Below, piece by piece: positions 9,244 to 18,557 of a stretch of DNA of 64,000 nucleotides. The stretch's first letter is position 1; the number at the start of each line of letters is the position of its first letter. The notes under the pieces were generated by a model. The model saw only the letters and a list, made by a program, of their open reading frames with translations, had not been told where the DNA came from and made no database searches. Made by a program: the position numbers and the translations under genes. The stretch is taken from positions 1 through 64,000 of the forward strand of contig NZ_SOEF01000005.1 in NCBI RefSeq assembly GCF_004366375.1. The letters are read 5' to 3'. This DNA comes from Halanaerobium congolense (GTDB lineage Bacteria; Bacillota; Halanaerobiia; Halanaerobiales; Halanaerobiaceae).

Positions 9244-11379
9244 CTAATTTAAATTATCTTTACCAAAATATTTTTCTACCTCCGATGCATTTTTTGGTTT
9301 AGAAAAATAGTAACCTTGGAAGTAATCACAATTATTTTTAATTAAAAAATCTAACTCACTTTGGTTTTCTACGCCTTCAGCTACAACTTCCAGATCCAAA
9401 TTTTTACCCATAACAATAATTGTCTTAACAATATTTAAGTTCATGTTGCTGTGGACAAATGACTTGTCTATTTTTAATTTATCAATTGCAAACCGATTTA
9501 AGTATTCTAGAGAAGAATATCCAGTTCCAAAATCATCTATAGAAATTAACACACCTAATTTCTTTAATTCATTTAAGATTCTAACAGTATAATCAACATC
9601 TTTGATTACAGTTCTTTCTGTAATTTCTAATTCTAAATATTTTGCTTCAATTTGGTGTTTAGTTAATAAATCCTTTATTTTGGAAACAAATTTATCCTGC
9701 TGAAATTGTTCAGGTGCTATATTAACTGAAACAAATAAATTATCATAACCCTTATTCTGCCAAATTTTTAATTGTTTTAAAGCAGTATCTAAAATCCACT
9801 GACCTAGTTCTAAAATCATGCCTGTTTCTTCCGCAATTGAAATAAACTCTTCTGGTGAAATATTTATTTCTTTGAATTTATTGCAGCGGATTAAAGCTTC
9901 TACACCAACTACCTTATTTGTTTTACATTCTAATTGTGGATGGTAATGAAGTTTAAAATCTCTGTTGGAAATAGCCTTTCTCAATTTGCTTTCCAAATTT
10001 AATTTGCCTGATAATTTTCCTAACATTGATTGATCAAAAAATTTTATATTATTTTTTTGATTCACAAAATGAAGTGCAAGTCTTGATTTTCTAATTAATT
10101 CCGAACAATTACAATGTTCTTCATTAACAGCAATACCTAATTTCAAGTTTAAATAAACCAAGTTATTTTTAATATCATATGGTTTTAATAAAACTTTTAA
10201 AATACTCTCCGAATACTCTTTAATTTCTTCTTTTGTTTTTGTCGATTTAAAATAAAAAATAAATTCATCATTTTTTCGAGCTATTGTAGTATCTTCAGAT
10301 AAACTTTTATTTAATCTTTGAAAAAGTTCCTGTAAGATTTCATTTCCTTTTTGATAACCATAATTACTATTAACCAAAGTTAAATTTTCAGTAATTAAAG
10401 TGAATAGGTAAATATTTTCTGCTTTGATTTCATTTTTCTGTAAAGTTTCAACCAACTGACTTTCTAGAAAATTTAAATTTGGCAGACCTGTCAAAGGATC
10501 ATTATATGTTAATTTTTTTATTCTACCTATCATCTGATTAAATCCAGCAGCTAAGCTTCCAAATTCATCCTGACTTTTAATATCAAGTCGATAATTAAGC
10601 TGCCCTTTTTCTACTCTTTTAAATGAAGAAAGCAGCCTTTTAAAATTTAAATTTATATATCTTGAGATATCATAAATTATTAAAAATATAACCACCATTA
10701 TAACAATAAAAGAAATTAATAAAAGATAGATAGTTTTATTCCTAATCTCATATATTTCAGTTAACAGCTGATCAACAATGTTATAATAACTACTTTGATA
10801 ACCACCAGCACCTACAAACATTTCTGTTCCTTCTATTTTTTTCACATACCCATATTTAGTCTCGACCTCATTTGTTATAGGATTCATATAGGGGTAGCTG
10901 ATTCTACCACCCCCATTCTTTTTTATAACTGTAATCATTTCTTTTAATAATTTTCTTCCTTCTACCTCTAAATTTTTTCTGTTTGTTCCTTCTAATTCTG
11001 GTGTAGGTGGTAAGGAGATGGTTTCCCCTTCTAAATCATAAATGAAATAATACATGTCAGATACAGTTTGGCTTTGATTAAGTTCAGATATTGTATTTCT
11101 TATTTCTGACTCGGTCACACTTTTATCTTCTGCTGCTTTTTCTTCTAAGTAAAGGTGGTAGCTTTTAGATAATATCTCAGCCCTTTTTTCAACCAATGTT
11201 TGATATTTATCGTATTTTCTTTCTAATAATTCTTTTTCAATCAAACTTTGATTTTCAGCTGATAAGTCATTAAATTGGTAAATAACTATTCCAAGCAGGA
11301 AAAACATAGATAAGATAAAAGTTAATCCGATTCCTAACATTATTTTATTTTTTATTGAAAGATTTTTAAATAATTTCAT
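9244..11379 (-). CDS. Membrane GGDEF-EAL protein, probably a c-di-GMP phosphodiesterase
   Basis: 711 residues. A transmembrane helix (about 13-35), an extracytoplasmic Cache-like sensor (about 40-210), a second helix (about 215-237) and a HAMP linker lead into GGDEF (about 295-445) and EAL (about 460-705) domains. The GGDEF signature reads KNDEF, so cyclase activity is unlikely. The EAL domain keeps its key motifs: VEALIR, VSVNIAPEQF, LEITER, DDFGTGYSSL, IDKSFV, AEGVEN and FQGYYFSKP. It therefore probably degrades c-di-GMP in response to an external signal. It is a single gene. Confidence 0.85.
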   Translation of the reverse strand: MKLFKNLSIKNKIMLGIGLTFILSMFFLLGIVIYQFNDLSAENQSLIEKELLERKYDKYQTLVEKRAEILSKSYHLYLEEKAAEDKSVTESEIRNTISELNQSQTVSDMYYFIYDLEGETISLPPTPELEGTNRKNLEVEGRKLLKEMITVIKKNGGGRISYPYMNPITNEVETKYGYVKKIEGTEMFVGAGGYQSSYYNIVDQLLTEIYEIRNKTIYLLLISFIVIMVVIFLIIYDISRYINLNFKRLLSSFKRVEKGQLNYRLDIKSQDEFGSLAAGFNQMIGRIKKLTYNDPLTGLPNLNFLESQLVETLQKNEIKAENIYLFTLITENLTLVNSNYGYQKGNEILQELFQRLNKSLSEDTTIARKNDEFIFYFKSTKTKEEIKEYSESILKVLLKPYDIKNNLVYLNLKLGIAVNEEHCNCSELIRKSRLALHFVNQKNNIKFFDQSMLGKLSGKLNLESKLRKAISNRDFKLHYHPQLECKTNKVVGVEALIRCNKFKEINISPEEFISIAEETGMILELGQWILDTALKQLKIWQNKGYDNLFVSVNIAPEQFQQDKFVSKIKDLLTKHQIEAKYLELEITERTVIKDVDYTVRILNELKKLGVLISIDDFGTGYSSLEYLNRFAIDKLKIDKSFVHSNMNLNIVKTIIVMGKNLDLEVVAEGVENQSELDFLIKNNCDYFQGYYFSKPKNASEVEKYFGKDNLN

Positions 11380-11444
11380 ATTTTCTCCTAGGAATACATA
11401 ATTATAAATCTATTATATCAGAAAAACTTTATATATAAAATTTT

Positions 11445-11489
11445 ATAGCAAAAAAGAAAGCTCTTTCTTAATCTGGAATAGAAAGAGCT
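11445..11489 (-). terminator. Terminator of the small membrane gene pair
   Basis: Arms AGCTCTTTCT (11459-11468) and AGAAAGAGCT (11480-11489). On the minus strand they are followed by TTCTTTTTTGC. It lies shortly after the stop codon at 11531. Confidence 0.7.
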
Positions 11490-11530
11490 TCCTTTGAAAA
11501 CATATAATTATTTAGTTAATCTTTATTTGT

Positions 11531-11839
11531 TTAGATTTTAAACATCTTCAAGATTAATTGGCCATATTCTTCTAGATAATTCATTATAATCTCTTTATTT
11601 AATGGCTCACCCTGATAAGTTTCATTTATAACTCTTTCTTCTTCAATCAGAGAATAAGTTTTAGAAAAACCTATAGTTGGATCTGAGTTATCTTCCATAT
11701 AATCATAAGGTATTAGATATTGATAAACATCTGAAGTAGCCATAATACTCAAAGTATTGGCAGCAATCATTGACAAAGAGAATGTAAAAATTAAAACTAA
11801 AGTTAAAAATACTATTAAATATTGTGATTCTTTATTCAT
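11531..11839 (-). CDS. Small hypothetical membrane or secreted protein
   Basis: 102 residues. One strongly hydrophobic segment near the N-terminus (about 8-30) ends near MIAANT, so it is either a signal peptide or a membrane anchor. The rest is acidic and has no motif I recognise. The start codon overlaps the stop of the upstream gene (ATGAATAA), which points to translational coupling; it has no strong ribosome binding site of its own. Function unknown. Confidence 0.55.
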   Translation of the reverse strand: MNKESQYLIVFLTLVLIFTFSLSMIAANTLSIMATSDVYQYLIPYDYMEDNSDPTIGFSKTYSLIEEERVINETYQGEPLNKEIIMNYLEEYGQLILKMFKI

Positions 11840-12158
11840 TTTTATGCTTAGAATTTTGTTTGTTTTTTTCTTTTATAGCCTTAGACATAGTTTTCTTCAA
11901 TGTTTTCATAATATCTTCTTCGCTGTCAACACCCATAACGATAATATCCGGGCTTCCACCAAAGAAATGATTGAAAATTTCAAAGACTAGAAAACCTATT
12001 AATAAAGAGACTGCTGCTGACTCAAGGCCAAATTTACTATAAACAACAGCAAAACTCAAAGCAGAAATAAAACCTATTATATATGATAAATGGTTTCTAT
12101 GCTGGGTAATAAACAGCGAGAGAAGGTCTTTTAAAACAGCTAGTTTTTTATTAATAAT
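11832..12158 (-). CDS. Hypothetical two-helix membrane protein, probable ATT start
   Basis: An open frame of 108 codons with two membrane segments (SYIIGFISALSFAVVYSKF and AAVSLLIGFLVFEIF) and a charged lysine-rich C-terminal tail. The first in-frame ATG, GTG or TTG is TTG at 12059, which would cut through the first membrane segment and lacks a ribosome binding site. In contrast AAGGAG lies seven bases before two in-frame ATT codons at 12158 and 12155. I therefore prefer a rare ATT start (inference). It is coupled to the downstream gene by an 8-base overlap. Function unknown. Confidence 0.5.
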   Translation of the reverse strand: MINKKLAVLKDLLSLFITQHRNHLSYIIGFISALSFAVVYSKFGLESAAVSLLIGFLVFEIFNHFFGGSPDIIVMGVDSEEDIMKTLKKTMSKAIKEKNKQNSKHKNE

Positions 12159-12240
12159 ATCACTTCTCCTTTTTCTTTTTGATTAAGTAAATAATATCAG
12201 TGTTTAATTTAAATGTCAAAAAGCCCTAATCAGCAAAATT

Positions 12241-12284
12241 GATAAAAAATAAGCCCAGCTTATAAAACAAACTGAGCCTTTGAT
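12241..12284 (-). terminator. Possible terminator after the 217-residue gene
   Basis: A stem with one G-U pair (AGGCTCAG and CTGGGCTT on the minus strand) is followed by ATTTTTTAT. It lies just past the stop codon at 12301. Confidence 0.5.
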
Positions 12285-12300
12285 CGAACTCAAATTAAAT

Positions 12301-12954
12301 TTAATCTTCAATAAAAAAGATATCATTATAATATTCATCTGCAATTTCTCTTTTGTGTGTGATAGAGTTATTTAAATTTTTAGTAAAGACTGACAGCCAT
12401 TTTGCATATAATTGATGCATTAATTCTAATTCAACATCTGTCTGCTTCCAAAATTCTTGATGAAGCTGACTTTTATGTTTCCAAATGATTTTAGTTTCTT
12501 CTTTTATAGCGCCTGATAAGCGATCACAGGGCATTCTTTCTACAAAATGCTCATTAATTATATCAAAAGCATCTTCTAAATTGAATTCCTCCATATCATC
12601 ACGCTTTTTTGCTTTTTCTGCTAACTGCTCTGCCTGTGTAGAATAGATATCAAAAAGCAGTTCCTGATCATCATATTTATCCATTAAAGAAGCTATAACA
12701 GCTGCTTCTCGACTTTGAGCACTGTTTATTGCAGATTCCAACCAAGGATGAATATCATTTCCTGTAATCAATTCCGCCAGCGGTTTATCTTTTTTCAATT
12801 GACCATACTGATAACGGTAAGGAAAGATTATGTTTTCCACCTCAGTTTCCGAATATTTTTCGCTAAATTTTTTAACTATTTCTGCTTCTCTTTTTTCAAC
12901 TATTTGAATCTGATTATATAACCACATGTGGATTGGACCTAAAAATGCACTCAT
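12301..12954 (-). CDS. Conserved hypothetical protein with an internal duplication
   Basis: 217 residues from the ATG at 12954, which has AAGGAG eight bases upstream; the open frame starting at TTG 12960 is too close to that site. An internal duplication is visible: GPIHMWLYNQIQIVEKREAE near residue 6 and DIHPWLESAINSAQSREAA near residue 80 share IHxWL, I and REA. Repeated His and Glu residues could bind a metal or haem, but this is speculation. Soluble, with no signal peptide. I do not recognise a function. Confidence 0.6.
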   Translation of the reverse strand: MSAFLGPIHMWLYNQIQIVEKREAEIVKKFSEKYSETEVENIIFPYRYQYGQLKKDKPLAELITGNDIHPWLESAINSAQSREAAVIASLMDKYDDQELLFDIYSTQAEQLAEKAKKRDDMEEFNLEDAFDIINEHFVERMPCDRLSGAIKEETKIIWKHKSQLHQEFWKQTDVELELMHQLYAKWLSVFTKNLNNSITHKREIADEYYNDIFFIED

Positions 12955-13078
12955 TATCAAATCTCCTTTTTAATTTATATACTTGATTATTCTTCTCAAG
13001 TAATTATAGCATCTTCAGAAAGGAGTTTATATGATATGCATCACAAAAGAAAAGCAATGTTAAAATTAAGACTTAGCT

Positions 13079-13951
13079 TTAGTCAATTTTAATTACATAG
13101 GTTGATTCAAAATTATTTCCAGCTTCTAAAGACATAATTCCTTCTTTTTCTTCAAGCTTGCCACTGCTGTCGACTGAATCAGCAATACCATGCCAGGGCT
13201 CAATACAGATAAAAGGTGCAGCAGCTGATTGGGACCAGATTCCTAGATAAGGAAATCCCTCAAATTCCATTTCAACTTTTGCTTCAGACTTTCTACTTTT
13301 CAAAATAATTTTTTCTGACTTTATATCTTTAAATACTAAAGCATCATCTTTAAAAGTATCTGCTTTAAGCTCTAATTTTTTTGATTTCTCAATTAATTTC
13401 TCTTTTTGGTTGTTCAAGAGTCCTGATTCTAGAAGATATCTACTGGCTGTTTCTGTTTTATTAAATTCTAAATAATAATCTTCTTTATTCTCGTTTTTAT
13501 TTAAAGGCCAGTAAAAAGCAGGGTGAGCTCCGATGGAAAAAAACATTTTCTTTTGATCACAATTTCTTACCTTATAGCTGACCGCCAGCGAATTTCCTTT
13601 AATTTTATATTTTATTTCCAGTCTAAATTTAAAAGGATATTTTTTTAAGCTTGCTTTGTCTTCAGTTAAGCTAAATGTTAAATGATTTTCACCCTGATCA
13701 ATAAGTTCAAATTCTTTATCTCTAGCAAAACCATGCTGTGTCATTTTATATTCCTGATTATTGTAGACATACTTATCAGCTTTAAGACGACCAACAAAAG
13801 GAAATAAAACAGGTGCAGATCTTCCCCAATATTTCGAATCACCGTGCCAGAGATAATCTTTGTTATTCTTTTTTAAAACTAATTTCTTTAGTTCGGCTCC
13901 TAAACTATCAGCTTTAATTAGAATTTTATCATTTTCCAGCTTAGAAATCAT
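13079..13951 (-). CDS. Aldose 1-epimerase family protein
   Basis: 290 residues of the LacX-like aldose epimerase/mutarotase family. Visible features are the sugar-binding RSAPVLFPFVGRL, a conserved His in TQHGFARDKEF, the catalytic-region SIGAHPAFYWP, and CIEPWHGIADS near the C-terminus. It should interconvert anomers of a sugar. It begins 24 bases after the stop of uxaA and is the last gene of the hexuronate cluster, so a hexuronate or derived sugar is a likely substrate (inference from position). Confidence 0.8.
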   Translation of the reverse strand: MISKLENDKILIKADSLGAELKKLVLKKNNKDYLWHGDSKYWGRSAPVLFPFVGRLKADKYVYNNQEYKMTQHGFARDKEFELIDQGENHLTFSLTEDKASLKKYPFKFRLEIKYKIKGNSLAVSYKVRNCDQKKMFFSIGAHPAFYWPLNKNENKEDYYLEFNKTETASRYLLESGLLNNQKEKLIEKSKKLELKADTFKDDALVFKDIKSEKIILKSRKSEAKVEMEFEGFPYLGIWSQSAAAPFICIEPWHGIADSVDSSGKLEEKEGIMSLEAGNNFESTYVIKID

Positions 13952-13975
13952 TTTTAACCCTCCAAAATAATGTTG

Positions 13976-15481
13976 TTATAAGGTTACTCCATCTTTAAAA
14001 ATAGCTATTTCTCGATAATCATTAATTTCGTTTTTGGTTTTAGCCTTTTTAGAGGCAAGTCCCAGCAAATATTCAAAAAATTCTTCGCTTAAAAACTCCA
14101 TATCTCTACCTTCCAGCAGTTCCCCTGCATTAAAGTCAATCCAATTTCTTTTTTTATTATATAATCGAGTGTTGGTAGAAACTTTAACTGTAGGAACTGG
14201 CCCACCAAATGGTGTACCCCGTCCGGTAGTAAATAAAACCATATGAGCTCCAGCAATTGCAAGTGCAGTTGTTGCTACTAAATCATTACCAGGGCTTTCC
14301 AGCAAATTAAGTCCTTTTCCCGTTACCTGTTCCCCATAGAAAAAAACATCATTTACTATCCCTGTTCCACCTTTTTGAGTACAGCCTAATGATTTTTCTT
14401 CTAGAGTTGTAATTCCACCTTCTTTATTTCCTGGAGATGGGTTTTCATAAATTTCCTGATCATGTGAAAGAAAATAATCTTTAAAACCATTTATTAATTT
14501 AACAACCTTTTTAAATGTTTTTTCATCTTTAGCTCTGTTCATCAAAATAGTTTCAGCACCAAACATCTCTGGAACTTCAGTTAAAATACTAATCCCGCCA
14601 TAACTACCAAGTTTATCAGAAATTCTACCTAATAATGGATTAGCAGTTACTCCTGAAAATCCATCTGAGCCACCACATTTTAAACCAATTTTCAACTCAG
14701 ATACCGGAATTTCTTGCTGTTTGAATTTCTCAGCATAATCAACCAGATTATCTAAAATATTATCTGCTGCTTTTTGATCATCTTCCACATCCTGTAGATT
14801 AATAAATTTAACGCGATCAGAATTATAATCTCCTATATATTTTTTAAAATCTTCAATTAAATTATTTTCACAACCAAGTCCTGCAATCATTACCGCAGCT
14901 GCATTAGGATGATTAACCAGACCCGCTAAGGCTTTTTGTGTCATCTCAAGGTCATCTCCAAGCTGGGAACAGCCATAAGGATGTGGAAAAGCGTGGATGC
15001 TGTCGATAACTTCATTTTCAATCAACTCTGAGTACTTCATCTCAGCTTTTAAAGCAATTTTTTCAACTACTTTATTGATACAACCGCCTGTATTAATAAT
15101 CCAGATATCATTTCTGATACCTACTTTTCCATTTTCACGTTTATAGCCCATAAATGTTGGTATTTCTGCAGACTTTTCTACTTCTGATAGTTTCGGTTGA
15201 TAATTGTAATTTAATTTCCCTGAAAGAGCTGTTTTTAAATTATGCGTATGAACCCATTCTCCCTGTTTTATCTCTTCAGCAGCTACACCAATTGGAAAAC
15301 CATATCTAACTACCTTTTCTCCCTCATTAAAATCCTTTAAGGCAATTTTATGTCCAACAGGAATATCACTAATAACTTTGATTTTCTTATTTTTAACCTC
15401 AATTAGCTCACCTGCATTTATTTCTTCAACTGCAATCACTATATTGTCATTTTTATTAATTAATAAAACTTGGACTCCCAT
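13976..15481 (-). CDS. uxaA: Altronate dehydratase (UxaA)
   Basis: 501 residues, full length for the fused form: an N-terminal SAF-like domain (about 1-95) and the UxaA catalytic domain. Motifs such as FMGYKRENGKVGIRN, HPYGCSQLGDD, GLKCGGSDGFSG and GRGTPFGGPVPT are typical of altronate/galactarate dehydratases. It removes water from D-altronate to give 2-keto-3-deoxygluconate. The start has GGGAGG just upstream. A hairpin lies in the gap to uxaC, so expression may be lower than that of uxaC. KDG kinase and aldolase genes are not in the window. Confidence 0.92.
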   Translation of the reverse strand: MGVQVLLINKNDNIVIAVEEINAGELIEVKNKKIKVISDIPVGHKIALKDFNEGEKVVRYGFPIGVAAEEIKQGEWVHTHNLKTALSGKLNYNYQPKLSEVEKSAEIPTFMGYKRENGKVGIRNDIWIINTGGCINKVVEKIALKAEMKYSELIENEVIDSIHAFPHPYGCSQLGDDLEMTQKALAGLVNHPNAAAVMIAGLGCENNLIEDFKKYIGDYNSDRVKFINLQDVEDDQKAADNILDNLVDYAEKFKQQEIPVSELKIGLKCGGSDGFSGVTANPLLGRISDKLGSYGGISILTEVPEMFGAETILMNRAKDEKTFKKVVKLINGFKDYFLSHDQEIYENPSPGNKEGGITTLEEKSLGCTQKGGTGIVNDVFFYGEQVTGKGLNLLESPGNDLVATTALAIAGAHMVLFTTGRGTPFGGPVPTVKVSTNTRLYNKKRNWIDFNAGELLEGRDMEFLSEEFFEYLLGLASKKAKTKNEINDYREIAIFKDGVTL

Positions 15482-15503
15482 GAGAACCTCCCTTTTTATT
15501 CAA

Positions 15504-15534
15504 AATAGCCTGGAATAAAAAGTCCCAGGCTATT
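15504..15534 (-). terminator. Hairpin between uxaC and uxaA
   Basis: A 10-bp perfect inverted repeat (AATAGCCTGG, 15504-15513, and 15525-15534). On the minus strand only a short T run follows, so it may be a partial terminator or a mRNA processing hairpin within the operon. Confidence 0.55.
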
Positions 15535-15562
15535 TAAATTTATATTTGGTTATTTATAACTA

Positions 15563-16933
15563 TTATATATTTTTAAAGAATAATTCTTTTGGTCCATAAT
15601 AACTTACATGTTTAACTAAATCTGCTGCAGTACTATATGGCATTCTACCGCGATCAACCTGGCGTCCAACTACATTAGCTAGGGTTCTTCTAAACATTTC
15701 AGAACGCGAAGAATAGGACATTAGTTTACGAGAATCAGTTACCATGCCGGCTAAATTGTAGAATAAATCAACATTAGTTACCTGCTGCAGCTGCTTTTCC
15801 ATTCCATGGGGGTTATCTGTCAACCACCAAGCAGCACCTAAAGAAACATTTGGAAAAGCTCTTGAAATTGTGGATACTGTAAACCAATGAGTTGGTTCCA
15901 TTGTATATAATACAATATCCAGCTCAGAATCAAATTTATTAACAAAATACTTCAAATTCTCTGCAATCTCAATGTCACTATTAGAAATATCTCCACCTGT
16001 ATCAGGACCTAACTCTTGATAAAGGCTATCTCTATAGTTTCTTACTGCTCCTATATGCAGCTGAGTTACCCAACCACTCTCTTCATTTAATTTTCCAAAT
16101 TCAATTAAAGTAAAAGCCTTGAAATCTCTGATTTCTTGAGTGGTTAATTCATTCCCGGCAGCTGCTTTATCATAGATTTCAGCAGCAGCTGATTTTTCTA
16201 CTCCATAAGAAATTGGCTCTACTATTCCATGATCACTGGCAACACAGCCCATTTCTTCAAAATAATCATGAGATTTTTTAAGCGCTTTTAATAGTCCATC
16301 TAAATTACTAGTATCTTGTTCATAAGCTTCACCAAGTTTATCAACATATTCAGTCCAATTTTTGTGTTCGATATTCATTATTTTATCAGGTCGCCAGGTT
16401 GGAAGAATTTTTACACCTTCAACCTCTTCTTTTGCCCTTTTATGATCTTCCAGTAAAGAATATGGCTCATCAGTTGTACACATAATCTCTACATTCATTT
16501 CTTTTAATAAATTCTGAGGCTTCATTTCGTCTTTAGCCAACATATTTTTAGTTTTCTCCCAAATCATTTCAGCAGTATGCTTAGAAATTGGAGCTTCTAT
16601 TCCAAACCGCCGCTTCAAATCTAAATGAATCCACTCATAAGTTGGATTACCCGCAATTTCTGGGAAAATCTCCGCTAAAGCTAACCATTTTTTTTTATTA
16701 GAAGCATCACCTGTAATTTTTTCTTCAGATACTCCTCTTTTACGCATCAATTCCCAAACATAATGGTCAGTAGCAGCTTCTACTTCCCAAATATCATTCC
16801 AGCCCTTATTAGCTAAAATTTCAGATACATCTCCATGATTATGAGCATCTAAAATTGGTAAATATTCAATTTCCTTATATAATTTTTTTGCAGTCTCACC
16901 TTCAAGTAAATAGTTTTCATCTAAAAAAGACAT
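15563..16933 (-). CDS. uxaC: Glucuronate/uronate isomerase
   Basis: 456 residues, near the usual length. The amidohydrolase-like fold has DAHNHGD near the N-terminus, CTTDEP, ILPTWRPDK, HIGAVRNYR and the WWLTDNPHGME segment. It converts D-glucuronate to D-fructuronate and D-galacturonate to D-tagaturonate, the entry step for both hexuronates. AGGAGG precedes the ATG. It lies 21 bases after uxaE, in the order uxaB-uxaE-uxaC-uxaA. Confidence 0.93.
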   Translation of the reverse strand: MSFLDENYLLEGETAKKLYKEIEYLPILDAHNHGDVSEILANKGWNDIWEVEAATDHYVWELMRKRGVSEEKITGDASNKKKWLALAEIFPEIAGNPTYEWIHLDLKRRFGIEAPISKHTAEMIWEKTKNMLAKDEMKPQNLLKEMNVEIMCTTDEPYSLLEDHKRAKEEVEGVKILPTWRPDKIMNIEHKNWTEYVDKLGEAYEQDTSNLDGLLKALKKSHDYFEEMGCVASDHGIVEPISYGVEKSAAAEIYDKAAAGNELTTQEIRDFKAFTLIEFGKLNEESGWVTQLHIGAVRNYRDSLYQELGPDTGGDISNSDIEIAENLKYFVNKFDSELDIVLYTMEPTHWFTVSTISRAFPNVSLGAAWWLTDNPHGMEKQLQQVTNVDLFYNLAGMVTDSRKLMSYSSRSEMFRRTLANVVGRQVDRGRMPYSTAADLVKHVSYYGPKELFFKNI

Positions 16934-16954
16934 TTTATTCCTCCTAAAATTTTA

Positions 16955-18478
16955 TTAATTTTTATAAAAACCAAGTTTATTTAAATGTCTGCCAATATGT
17001 CTTTCTAAAGCCCTACGGTATTCCTTATCATACTCATCCCAAAATTTGTATAACTTATCTCTGAAAATATATCTTCCATCTTTTTTATCTTGAAGTATAA
17101 ATCCATAGGTTATATGCAGCAGCTGTCTAACTTCATTGATTTCTAATAATTCTCCCAGCTCCTGATCGCTCATTCTGGCAAGCTCAGGCACTTTATCTAA
17201 ATCAGTCGTCACATGATAATATTCTTTAGCCGCTTCAAATTTCTTTAAAGCATAAGCATGAATATCCCTGTATAAAGATGGATTATTTTCAGCAACTACT
17301 CTGATTGCTTCCAGCCAGTTAGTTCCTGCAGTTTTTACATGAACTCGACCTTGAGTGTGGCGGCCTATGATTGGAAAGACACTAAATTTATCACTACCTG
17401 AGTGAATGCTCAATTTATAACCAAAACGATCCGCAATATCAGCATGAACCTTAAATTCTTTTTCAAACTGTTCTAAATCACCAATATAGTCAATACCCTT
17501 TTGAAACTCTCCTACAAAACGAGGTGCCAGAGAATTAACTTCAATATTATTTCTTTTTAATTCATTTGCCACAAAAAAGTGAGCTTCTGGTGTTGTTGGA
17601 GTGGATGTCTCATCAATTGAAATTTCAAAATCTACATTTCGGGCTGAAGTTTTTATTAAATGTTGAATTTCTTTGGCAAAATCTAGCATCTTATAATAAA
17701 TTAAAACTATTTCTTTGAAATTATCCTGATTATATTCTAATTGATAACCGGAGTTTAAAACAAAAGTTTTATTTAAATACTGATTTTCCAGACCATCTCT
17801 TAAATAGTCCGGCACTTCTGCATAAGCATTTTCAATCTCAGACTCAGACATCTGATCGAGATCATCATTAATGTAATCTGTACAGTCTAAAGTAAGCATA
17901 GTATAACCTAAATCTAAAGCTTCTTTTATATCAGGCTTTTCTTTCAAATGATCAGCATCTGCTGCAAAGCCAGCTTGATAACCTTCTTGAAAAACTGCCC
18001 AACTAACATCATCTAAAACAGATTTAAATGTTCTGCCGGTTAAATTCAATTCCCTAACCGATTGCTGTGCAAATACAGGCATGGCAGCACTTTCTTTAAC
18101 AGCTTCTATATGTCCTGGAGTAGCAATTCCTAAACGATCTCCAAGTCCAATACTTGGCTTCTTATTTCCAAGAGCAGATGGTGCTGTAAAAGGAAAAACC
18201 TCTCTCAATATTTCAGCATTATAATGACTTAAAGGCCCAATTTTAGCCTTAAAACCAGCTAACTCTTCTATTCTACCCTGGAAGAGTTCAAAATTTTTGC
18301 TTTTATTTAAAATCACTAATTTTTTCTTCTGATCAATCTTTGCCAAAAAGTAAAATGATTTGTCTTTTTTAATAATCGAACGAGGATAAATTCTATAATC
18401 TTCAGCGTATTCAGCAACCTTCATAACAGCCTCTTTAGAAGTTCCAACTAATTCTTCTGCAAAATCTTTCCAGGACAT
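16955..18478 (-). CDS. uxaE: Tagaturonate epimerase family protein (UxaE)
   Basis: 507 residues. It matches the UxaE family described from Thermotoga, which interconverts D-tagaturonate and D-fructuronate. Features include GLGDRLGIATPGHIEAV, FAADADHLKE, DCTDYINDD, the EISIDET(S/T) segment and KLSIHSGSDKFSVFPIIGRHTQGRVHVKTAGTNW-like stretches that suggest a metal-bound TIM-barrel. With UxaB and UxaA next to it, it would let glucuronate-derived fructuronate enter the altronate branch. AAGGAGG precedes the start, and a LacI-type operator-like site lies about 20 bases further up. Confidence 0.87.
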   Translation of the reverse strand: MSWKDFAEELVGTSKEAVMKVAEYAEDYRIYPRSIIKKDKSFYFLAKIDQKKKLVILNKSKNFELFQGRIEELAGFKAKIGPLSHYNAEILREVFPFTAPSALGNKKPSIGLGDRLGIATPGHIEAVKESAAMPVFAQQSVRELNLTGRTFKSVLDDVSWAVFQEGYQAGFAADADHLKEKPDIKEALDLGYTMLTLDCTDYINDDLDQMSESEIENAYAEVPDYLRDGLENQYLNKTFVLNSGYQLEYNQDNFKEIVLIYYKMLDFAKEIQHLIKTSARNVDFEISIDETSTPTTPEAHFFVANELKRNNIEVNSLAPRFVGEFQKGIDYIGDLEQFEKEFKVHADIADRFGYKLSIHSGSDKFSVFPIIGRHTQGRVHVKTAGTNWLEAIRVVAENNPSLYRDIHAYALKKFEAAKEYYHVTTDLDKVPELARMSDQELGELLEINEVRQLLHITYGFILQDKKDGRYIFRDKLYKFWDEYDKEYRRALERHIGRHLNKLGFYKN

Positions 18479-18498
18479 ATTATTACCTCCTTAAGGAT

Positions 18499-18513
18499 TA
18501 AAAAAACGTTTAT
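18499..18513. promoter_or_regulatory. LacI-type operator-like site before uxaE
   Basis: The stretch AAAAAACGTTTAT has the central AACGTT of LacI-family operators and lies in the 79-base gap between uxaB and uxaE. It is a weaker match than the sites at 28290 and 29569. Confidence 0.35.
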
Positions 18514-18557
18514 ACTGTGCAAAATCTTAAAATTAAGCTATTTAATTAAATTTCAAT

